Positions 55,012-62,029 of a stretch of DNA of 64,000 nucleotides are shown piece after piece (within the stretch, counting starts at the first letter, position 1; each line of letters begins with the position of its first letter). A model generated the notes under the pieces. The model did no database searches. It saw only the letters and a program-made list of their open reading frames with translations, and was not told the DNA's origin. A program made the translations under genes and the position numbers. The stretch covers positions 248,001 to 312,000 of the forward strand of contig JAWKZS010000003.1 in the NCBI GenBank assembly GCA_041395845.1. The letters are read 5' to 3'. The DNA comes from Ch67 sp041395845 (GTDB taxonomy: Bacteria; Pseudomonadota; Gammaproteobacteria; Pseudomonadales; Ketobacteraceae).

Positions 55012-55920
55012 ATGATTTCAAAGGAAACGGGTGTAGCCATGCAGACGCTCAATGCATTGAACAAGGAGGGTGGCCGGGGAGGGTTTGCCGAGCGCGAGTT
55101 CCCCATGACGGATCGTGATTTCGAGTTTATTCGTACCATTGCGCGCAGCCGTACGGGCATTGAACTCGGTGACCACAAAAAGGAAATGATCTACAGCCGC
55201 ATCGTGCGTCGTATCCGTTCACTCGATCTGGGTAGTTTTGCGGAATACTGCGAATATCTGGAGCAGAACAGTGAAAGTGAGCTGACACCTTTCATCAACG
55301 CCATCACCACCAATCTCACGGCGTTCTTTCGTGAAAACCATCATTTTGAATATCTGGCAAAGACAGTGTTCCCCGAGATCAAGCGGCGCCATACGGGCGA
55401 TCGTCGTATACGGATCTGGTCCGCTGGCTGCTCCACCGGCGAAGAACCCTATTCAATAGCAATGACGCTGCATCAGCACTTCGGCAGTGAGCGCTGGGAC
55501 GCCAGAATCCTGGCAACGGATCTGGACACCAACGTACTCAGCCACGGCCGTAACGGTATTTACGGGCGCGATCGCATGACCGGCATGAGCGAGGATCTGC
55601 TGCGAAAGTATTTTCAGGTCCAGCGTGGTGCAAATCCGGAAGATGATCGCTACCGTGCCAAGGAATTTCTGCGGGATTATATCCGCTTCAATCAGCTCAA
55701 CCTGCTGGAGTCCTGGCCGATGAGTGGCCCGTTCGACATCATTTTCTGTCGTAACGTAGTGATCTATTTCAGCAAGGAAACCCAGAAGACCCTGTTTGAC
55801 CGGTATGCTGACATTCTCAGGCCTGGTGGCTACCTTTTTATTGGCCACTCCGAAAGTCTGCATGGTGTTTCGCGCCGGTTCGAATCGCTGGGACGTACCA
55901 TCTACAGGAGAATTCAGTGA
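55012..55920 (+). CDS. cheR2: Chemotaxis methyltransferase CheR (second copy)
   Basis: 302 residues: N-terminal helical domain (FEFIRTIARSRTGIELGDHKKEMIYSRIVRRI), methyltransferase with TNLTAFFRENHHF, WSAGCSTGEEPYSIAM, LATDLDTNVL and FCRNVVIYFSKETQ. The start may be 55012 or the ATG at 55039 (AAGGAAAC upstream). Its stop overlaps cheD as GTGA. It differs clearly from the cheV-linked CheR. Confidence 0.93.
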   Translation: MISKETGVAMQTLNALNKEGGRGGFAEREFPMTDRDFEFIRTIARSRTGIELGDHKKEMIYSRIVRRIRSLDLGSFAEYCEYLEQNSESELTPFINAITTNLTAFFRENHHFEYLAKTVFPEIKRRHTGDRRIRIWSAGCSTGEEPYSIAMTLHQHFGSERWDARILATDLDTNVLSHGRNGIYGRDRMTGMSEDLLRKYFQVQRGANPEDDRYRAKEFLRDYIRFNQLNLLESWPMSGPFDIIFCRNVVIYFSKETQKTLFDRYADILRPGGYLFIGHSESLHGVSRRFESLGRTIYRRIQ

Positions 55921-56579
55921 GTCTGGAACCCAGCCAGAATCTGCTGGCCCCCAGCGGGCCGCAACCCAAGGCACCGAAAGGATTCGGCCATATCAACCGC
56001 TACTGGGATCGCAGTCAGGGGGTTTATGCCGCCAAGATCCTGCCGGGCGAGTTTTACGTGAGCCTGGCGGGGGAAATGATCGTTACCGTGCTCGGGTCAT
56101 GCATAGCGGCCTGCATTCGTGACCGTGTCAAAGGTGTTGGCGGCATGAACCATTTCATGCTGCCGGTTCAGCGTGAAAACATGTCGGGCGGCATCGCCGT
56201 CATGAGTGAATCCGCCCGCTATGGTAACTGGGCCATGGAATACCTGATCAACGAAATTCTGAAGAACGGCGGCGACAAGCGCAATCTTGAAATCAAGATC
56301 TTTGGCGGTGGCCGCGTACTGGAAAACATGCAGCAGATCGATGTGGGGCAGAAGAATATCGATTTCGTACACCGGTTCATTATCAGCGAAGGTCTGAAAC
56401 TGGCTGCCGAAGATGTCGGCGGCGTCTACCCACGTAAAGTCCTGTTCTTCCCTGATACCGGTTCCGTAAAAGTACGCAAGCTGAAAACCGTACGGAATGA
56501 CGTAGTCTTTGAGCGTGAACGCAATTACGCCCGCACGATCAATACGCGTCCTCCCCAGGGTGATGTCGAGTTGTTTTGA
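55917..56579 (+). CDS. cheD: Chemoreceptor glutamine deamidase CheD
   Basis: 220 residues: VTVLGSCIAACIRD (catalytic Cys), GGMNHFMLP (catalytic His), FGGGRVLENM and NIDFVHRFI. It deamidates receptor glutamines. GTG start after CAGGAG; its stop overlaps the cheB start (TGATG). Confidence 0.94.
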   Translation: MSLEPSQNLLAPSGPQPKAPKGFGHINRYWDRSQGVYAAKILPGEFYVSLAGEMIVTVLGSCIAACIRDRVKGVGGMNHFMLPVQRENMSGGIAVMSESARYGNWAMEYLINEILKNGGDKRNLEIKIFGGGRVLENMQQIDVGQKNIDFVHRFIISEGLKLAAEDVGGVYPRKVLFFPDTGSVKVRKLKTVRNDVVFERERNYARTINTRPPQGDVELF

Positions 56580-57676
56580 TGGATCCGCATATGAATGGCA
56601 ACAACAAGATCAGGGTGCTCGTGGTTGATGATTCGGCGGTGATCAGGCAATTGTTGAGTGAAATCATCAATGCTCAGCCGGATATGGAAGTCGTGGGTAC
56701 CGCATCAGATCCCTATATCGCGCGGGAAAAAATCAAGACGCTGACGCCGGATGTTCTCACCCTGGACGTGGAAATGCCGCGTATGGACGGCATCACATTC
56801 TTGCGCAATCTGATGCGGTTGCGTCCCATGCCGGTGATCATGATTTCCACCTTGACCGAAGCAGGTGCGGCCATCACCCTGGAAGCACTGGATATCGGTG
56901 CTTTCGATTTTCTGCCAAAGCCGCGGGACAATCTCGGCAAGGGGCTGGTGGAATACCAGGAGGAAATCGCCAATAAAATCCGTGCAGCGGCGCGTGCCAA
57001 TCTAACCCAGCTGGAAAAACGCAGTGAGCGGGCCAGCCATAAGCCGCTCGTCAAGCCGGCAACGCGTTCGGCGGAATATGTTCCCCGCGCCGGTGCACTG
57101 ATTGCCATCGGTGCATCCACTGGCGGTACTGAAGCGATCAAGGAAGTCCTTATGCGGCTGCCGGCCAACTGCCCGCCAGTGGTGGTGACCCAGCATATTC
57201 CTGCCCAGTTCAGTCTGTCCTATGCGATGCGCATGGATTCGCTCTGCAGCATGAACGTGCACGAGGCATCGAATGGCCAGAAACTGCTGCCCGGCAACGT
57301 CTATATTGCACCGGGTGATTTTCATCTCACCCTGCGCCGTACCCGTGAAGATGTCGTCATCGTGCTCAGCGATGCCGAAAAGGTCAATCGCCACCGTCCT
57401 TCCGTTGATGTCATGTTCGATTCGATTGTGCAACTGGAGTGGAAGGATACGGTTGGTGTTCTGCTGACGGGCATGGGCAACGACGGTGCCCTGGGGCTGC
57501 TCAAACTCAAGGAATTGGGCTGTCATACCATTATTCAGGATGAGGAAAGCTCGGTGGTCTGGGGCATGCCGGGCGCGGCTTTCCGGCTGGATGCCCACTG
57601 CGAAGTGGAATCGCTGGAAGCCATTGCGGGACGTCTGCTGGGGTTGACCAATCGACTGCGGGCGGCGCAAGGATAA
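56579..57676 (+). CDS. cheB: Chemotaxis methylesterase CheB
   Basis: 365 residues: receiver domain (VLVVDDSAVIRQLLSEII, phospho-Asp in TLDVEMPRMDG) and methylesterase domain with the Ser in GASTGGTEAI, His in TQHIPAQFS and Asp in LTGMGNDGA. It demethylates receptors under CheA control. The ATG at 56579 overlaps the cheD stop; a second ATG five codons later is possible. Confidence 0.94.
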   Translation: MDPHMNGNNKIRVLVVDDSAVIRQLLSEIINAQPDMEVVGTASDPYIAREKIKTLTPDVLTLDVEMPRMDGITFLRNLMRLRPMPVIMISTLTEAGAAITLEALDIGAFDFLPKPRDNLGKGLVEYQEEIANKIRAAARANLTQLEKRSERASHKPLVKPATRSAEYVPRAGALIAIGASTGGTEAIKEVLMRLPANCPPVVVTQHIPAQFSLSYAMRMDSLCSMNVHEASNGQKLLPGNVYIAPGDFHLTLRRTREDVVIVLSDAEKVNRHRPSVDVMFDSIVQLEWKDTVGVLLTGMGNDGALGLLKLKELGCHTIIQDEESSVVWGMPGAAFRLDAHCEVESLEAIAGRLLGLTNRLRAAQG

Positions 57677-57685
57677 TCATCGACG

Positions 57686-58603
57686 ATGAAATCACGTCAG
57701 GTTTTGATGCTTCGGCTGTGGGTGCCTGTTGCAGTGACCTGTTCCGTTCTGGTACTGATCATGTTGCACATGGAAGGCCTGGGGCTGGCGGGCATGCTGG
57801 CAACGCTGGGCGCCTTCGTCCTATGGTGGGTGGGGGCGGGTCTGAGTGCCCGTGGCTACGCGGCCCCTGGGCAAGCTGATTCCAGGGCGCTGCGCCTGGC
57901 AGGTGTGGTGGAACCGGCCCGTTACGGCCTTGAACAGTTCTACGCGCGCCTGATCGCCAATGTCGAATATGGCTGGAGCCGCTTTCAGCAGGATTACCAG
58001 CATGCCCTGATCGCGTTGCACAATGTTGACCGCTCTCTGGAAAAGGCATTGGACATTGCCCGCAGTACGGGTTTGCTGGCCGCCAATGCGGTGGTCAACG
58101 CAGCCCAAACCGGCGAAATTGGCCGGGGCTTTGTATCCGTATCCCGTGACATGATCGGCATCAGTGAACAGTCCGAAGCGGATCTTGCCTTGTTGAAGCG
58201 CAAGCTGGATCAGTATCTGACAGAGCTTGCCCGTTGTCGTACCCTGGTGGAGTACCCGCTGGATTACTGGCTTGTCTCCAGCGTGGGGCTGCCGGTGGTG
58301 GATCTGGTCAATCTTCGTACTGAAACCCATCGTCTGCAGCAGGCGCTGGTAACCCTGGCGGATCGTTACCGCCGAAGCGGCAGTGCCGATGTACGCTGGC
58401 TGCAATTGGGTGATGCGGTGAAGCGTTTACTCTCTGAACTGACAAACACCCTGTATCAGCTTGAGTTGCACCTCCAGGATGTGTTATCAGATATGCGCCT
58501 GCTGCAGCTGAACCCGCAAATGCGTCAGCAAATTGTTGAAATAAAAGACAGAATGCAGGCATCGGGGGGCAGGGAAGTCGCCACGCAAAAATTTATCCTG
58601 TAA
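57686..58603 (+). CDS. Membrane-anchored protein with MCP-like signalling tip, function unknown
   Basis: 305 residues: two adjacent N-terminal membrane helices (about 7-29 and 32-54) with almost no periplasmic loop, then a long cytoplasmic helical bundle. Residues around 125-165 (LLAANAVVNAAQTGEIGRGFVSVSRDM...ISEQSEADL) clearly echo the hairpin tip of methyl-accepting proteins, LLALNAAIEAARAGE.GRGFAVVA. The Glu of IEAA is Asn here and methylation-type Glu pairs are not evident. It sits between cheB and hsbA in the same direction. It could be a sensorless receptor, a scaffold or a decoy; I know no named family. Confidence 0.75.
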   Translation: MKSRQVLMLRLWVPVAVTCSVLVLIMLHMEGLGLAGMLATLGAFVLWWVGAGLSARGYAAPGQADSRALRLAGVVEPARYGLEQFYARLIANVEYGWSRFQQDYQHALIALHNVDRSLEKALDIARSTGLLAANAVVNAAQTGEIGRGFVSVSRDMIGISEQSEADLALLKRKLDQYLTELARCRTLVEYPLDYWLVSSVGLPVVDLVNLRTETHRLQQALVTLADRYRRSGSADVRWLQLGDAVKRLLSELTNTLYQLELHLQDVLSDMRLLQLNPQMRQQIVEIKDRMQASGGREVATQKFIL

Positions 58604-58713
58604 ATTTTCTTGGCGTGGCAAATATGGTCTATGCTCTTAATTAATGGACGATTTTTACTGGCCCTTCTGGGTCATTTCTGTTCAAGGCAACTTGCTTTTT
58701 TGAGGTGTAGATA

Positions 58714-59016
58714 ATGGCGATTTGGTCTACTGAAGCCTCCTCGGGTGAACTGACCATCAAGATCCAGGGCCGTTTCGATTTCAGTGCGCACCAGGAATTC
58801 CGTGATGCGTACGAGAAAGTATCCGACGAGCCGAAGTCCTACGTGGTCGACATGAAGGAAACGACCTATCTGGACAGCTCCGCACTGGGTATGCTGTTGC
58901 TGCTGCGTGATCACGCGGGCGGTGACAATTCCCAGATTGAAATCATCAACTGCAATCCGGACGTGAAGAAAATTCTCACGATCTCGAACTTCGAGCAGTT
59001 GTTCACCATCCGCTGA
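58714..59016 (+). CDS. hsbA: Anti-anti-sigma (STAS) factor HsbA-like
   Basis: 100 residues, a STAS domain with ETTYLDSSALGMLLLLRDHAGG. Ser56 corresponds to the phosphorylated serine of P. aeruginosa HsbA. In Pseudomonas HsbA binds FlgM when unphosphorylated and diguanylate cyclase HsbD when phosphorylated. It is followed directly by hsbR and hptB, as in PA3347-PA3345. Confidence 0.88.
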   Translation: MAIWSTEASSGELTIKIQGRFDFSAHQEFRDAYEKVSDEPKSYVVDMKETTYLDSSALGMLLLLRDHAGGDNSQIEIINCNPDVKKILTISNFEQLFTIR

Positions 59017-59065
59017 TGTCTGACCCTGCATGCGCAATCAGCCGGATGCAGGGTTGACCCGATCC

Positions 59066-60811
59066 ATGATCGACAGCACTCAAACCACGACGCAATTGGA
59101 TGAACCGGTGGAACAGCTCCGGGTTCTGATTGCGGACGACAACGATTCCGACCGTCTGATCCTGCAAACCATCGTGCGTAAAGAGGGGCATATCGTGTAT
59201 GCCGCCCGCGATGGCCAGGAGGCCATTGACATCTTCCGGCAGGAATCCCCCGATATTGTTCTGCTTGATGCATTGATGCCCAATGTCGACGGCTTCGAAG
59301 CCGCCAGGACCATCAAGCAGCTGGCAGGGGACAATCTGGTACCGATCATTTTTCTGACCTCGCTGCGGGATGCCACCTCGCTGGCTGACTGTCTCGCCGC
59401 CGGTGGTCTGGACTTTCTCAGCAAACCCTACAATCGCATCATCCTGCAGGCCAAGATCAAGGCCTTTGCCAGCATGCGGCGGCTGCATGAAACCGTGCAG
59501 CGCCAGCGCGATGAAATTTCCCTGCACAATGACCGCCTGATTCACGAACAGGAAGTGGCAAAGCAGGTCTTCGACAACATTGCTCATCCTGGCTGCATCG
59601 ACGCGCCCAACATCAAATATCTGCTGTCGCCGATGGCGGTATTCAATGGTGATCTGGTGCTGGCATCGCGCAAGCCGTCGGGTGGCATGTATGTGTTTCT
59701 CGGAGATTTTACCGGCCATGGCTTGCCTGCCGCGATCGGTGCCATGCCGGTGTCGGAAATTTTTTACGGCATGGCCCAGAAGGGCTTTTCCCTGCAGGAC
59801 ATCCTGCGCGAGATCAACAAGAAGCTGAAACGCATCTTGCCGGTAGGCGTGTTCTGCTGTGCCTGCATGTGCGATCTGAGTTTCCGCAAGCGTTCCGCCG
59901 AGGTCTGGGTGGGCGGCTTGCCCGATGTGCTGGTGTACCGGCGCAGTGGCCGGGAAATCGAAAACCTGCCGTCCCGTCACTTGCCGCTGGGTGTGGTGGA
60001 CAACGATCGTTTCAAGACGGAAACCTCGGTCATTCCACTGGAGCTGGGTGACAAGATATTCCTGTGGTCGGACGGTATCATCGAAGCCACCAACGACCAG
60101 GGTGAAATGTTTGGTGAGGAACGTGTGCGCGAAGTCATCGCAGCAACGGCCGAGCCTGAAGAGATTTTCCGCTCAATCGAACTAGCCGTGGAAAAGCACG
60201 CGGGGCGGGGCGAACAGGATGATGATTACACCATGGTGGAAGTGACCATGGTGAATGAAGAGGACATGGGTGAGTATTTTTCCGAGCGCGGGAAGTCATT
60301 CCTCGCCGGTGGTCCCAAGGACTGGAGCATGACCTACGAGCTGCGGCCGCAGACGCTGCGTGAGTTCAATCCGCTGCCGTTGATTACGCACCTGCTGATG
60401 GAAGTGCCCGGTTTGCGGCCCCATAGCGGCAAGATCTATACGATGCTGTCGGAACTGTACTCCAACGCCCTGGAGCACGGCGTGCTGGGGCTCAAGTCGG
60501 AACTCAAGGCGTCGGCGGACGGATTTGCCCGCTACTACATGGAGCGTACCCAGAAACTGGCGGAACTCTATGAAGGGTCGGTGCGTTTTCACATCGATCA
60601 TCATCCGGTGACCGACGGGGGTGTACTGACCATTGTGGTTGAAGATACCGGTCCTGGTTTTGATTTCCAGGCCAAGGAAAATGCCGGCCACAAGACCGAA
60701 GGCTACAGCGGTCGCGGTATTCCGTTGATCCGGACCATGTGCCGGTCTGTGCGCTATCTGCCGCCGGGCAACAAGGTTGAAGTGGTGTTTGACTGGCACG
60801 TTGATGTGTGA
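59066..60811 (+). CDS. hsbR: HsbR-like response regulator with PP2C phosphatase and anti-sigma kinase domains
   Basis: 581 residues from the ATG at 59066. Receiver domain (about 15-130; LIADDNDSDRL, phospho-Asp in VLLDALMPNVDGF), SpoIIE/PP2C domain (about 195-400; YVFLGDFTGHGLPAAIGAMP, KIFLWSDGIIEATN, GEQDDDYTMVEV) and C-terminal HATPase of the serine-kinase type (MLSELYSNALEHGVLGL, VVEDTGPGFDFQ). It switches HsbA phosphorylation, controlled by HptB. Confidence 0.88.
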   Translation: MIDSTQTTTQLDEPVEQLRVLIADDNDSDRLILQTIVRKEGHIVYAARDGQEAIDIFRQESPDIVLLDALMPNVDGFEAARTIKQLAGDNLVPIIFLTSLRDATSLADCLAAGGLDFLSKPYNRIILQAKIKAFASMRRLHETVQRQRDEISLHNDRLIHEQEVAKQVFDNIAHPGCIDAPNIKYLLSPMAVFNGDLVLASRKPSGGMYVFLGDFTGHGLPAAIGAMPVSEIFYGMAQKGFSLQDILREINKKLKRILPVGVFCCACMCDLSFRKRSAEVWVGGLPDVLVYRRSGREIENLPSRHLPLGVVDNDRFKTETSVIPLELGDKIFLWSDGIIEATNDQGEMFGEERVREVIAATAEPEEIFRSIELAVEKHAGRGEQDDDYTMVEVTMVNEEDMGEYFSERGKSFLAGGPKDWSMTYELRPQTLREFNPLPLITHLLMEVPGLRPHSGKIYTMLSELYSNALEHGVLGLKSELKASADGFARYYMERTQKLAELYEGSVRFHIDHHPVTDGGVLTIVVEDTGPGFDFQAKENAGHKTEGYSGRGIPLIRTMCRSVRYLPPGNKVEVVFDWHVDV

Positions 60812-60874
60812 CCGCTGGCACACCTGCATGATTGAGAAATGTAAGGGCGCAGTGCGACCCGAAAGGAAATACCT

Positions 60875-61222
60875 ATGACCGCTAACGCAGAACAGCATGT
60901 CGATATCAGTGCACTGCAGGATCTCAAAGAGATCATGGAAAGCGAATTCGAAACCCTGATCAATACGTTCATTCAGGATTCCATCAGCAAACTGGCGGAA
61001 CTGGAAGCAGCCATTGGTGCTGCAGATGCGGATTCACTGCGTAAGGTGGCTCACAGTCTGAAAGGGTCGTCCAGCAACATCTGTGCAGGCCCAATGTCTG
61101 ATATCGCCAAACAGCTGGAATTTCTTGGCAAGGAAGGCACGATCACTGGCGCCGACGGCTTGCTGGCAAAGCTGAAAGTCGAGTTCGCCACGGTGCAAAG
61201 CCTGCTGCAGGAAAATCTGTGA
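60875..61222 (+). CDS. hptB: Histidine phosphotransfer protein HptB
   Basis: 115 residues, a four-helix Hpt domain with phospho-His60 in RKVAHSLKGSSSNICAG. In P. aeruginosa HptB passes phosphate from hybrid kinases to HsbR, tuning motility and biofilm. Last gene of the cluster, convergent with the YchJ-like gene. Confidence 0.9.
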   Translation: MTANAEQHVDISALQDLKEIMESEFETLINTFIQDSISKLAELEAAIGAADADSLRKVAHSLKGSSSNICAGPMSDIAKQLEFLGKEGTITGADGLLAKLKVEFATVQSLLQENL

Positions 61223-61263
61223 GGATGGATCAGCAGTCGCCCGCTATGGCTTTCCTCATGGCA

Positions 61264-61734
61264 TCAGCCGTGGCATTTCTTGAATTTTTGTCCGCTTCCA
61301 CACCAGCACGGGTCATTTCGACCTGGACTCGGTAGTGGCAACATTTCGCCATCCAGATAGAACCAGCGTCCGTCCTCTTTTACGAAGCGTGAGCGTTCGT
61401 GCAGGGTGCCTTCTTTTCCATTGGCGCGGTATCGCGCGACGAATGTAACGGTACCCTGGATATCCTGTTCGCTGCCGCCCGAGCGTTCCAGTACCGTGAG
61501 GCCCAGCCAGGTGGTATCCATGAAGCTTTGCGCCAGCGCTGTTGCGTCATCCGGCTGGCGCTGGCTGGGGTGATGGGTCTGGATCAGATAGTCTGCCAGA
61601 TGCTTTACAAAGGCACTGTAGCGTGAGCGCATCAGGGCTTCGGCGGTAGCCGCTGGCACGTCACCGCGATGGCAGGGCTCGCAGCAGTTTTCATAGGCCT
61701 GCTGGCTTCCGCAGGGGCAGGATTGCAGTGTCAT
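61264..61734 (-). CDS. ychJ: YchJ-family protein with SEC-C motifs
   Basis: 156 residues: Cys-rich N-terminus CPCGSQQAYENCCEP and C-terminus RNDPCWCGSGQKFKKCHG (SEC-C zinc motifs) flanking an NTF2-like domain (EALMRSRYSAFVKHLADYLIQTHHPS; FVKEDGRWFYLDG). Length and motifs match the UPF0225/YchJ family. Cellular role unknown. Confidence 0.9.
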   Translation of the reverse strand: MTLQSCPCGSQQAYENCCEPCHRGDVPAATAEALMRSRYSAFVKHLADYLIQTHHPSQRQPDDATALAQSFMDTTWLGLTVLERSGGSEQDIQGTVTFVARYRANGKEGTLHERSRFVKEDGRWFYLDGEMLPLPSPGRNDPCWCGSGQKFKKCHG

Positions 61735-61926
61735 GAATCAAAGACCGCCATTGATGTGTCAGGATGCTGTTTCGGGCAGGCAAAACTGGCCGGTTTTGCG
61801 CCGGATGTTGTGACCAAAAAGTCATAGGGTCGCAGACGACGATTTTATGTCTTTGTCGCACAGTTTGCCTGTGGTTGGGCCCAAAAAACTTGCCAAAGAC
61901 AGTGGGAATAGGCAGTATGCCAACAC

Positions 61927-61946
61927 TTTCAAACTATCGTTTGAAA
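61927..61946. promoter_or_regulatory. PsrA-type operator upstream of fadB
   Basis: TTTCAAACTATCGTTTGAAA is a perfect 8-bp-arm palindrome containing CAAAC-N4-GTTTG, the published PsrA box pattern (G/C-AAAC-N2-4-GTTT-G/C). It lies 83 nt before the fadB start. PsrA represses fadBA in Pseudomonas and is released by long-chain fatty acids. The rest of the 295-nt gap shows no other clear element. Confidence 0.75.
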
Positions 61947-62029
61947 CGATTTGATGGTCACAATCGTTCAGGTTATGCCTTTCGGTTATGGCCGGCAGGC
62001 GGGCCAAATCCAGTGCGGGAGAAACGTTG

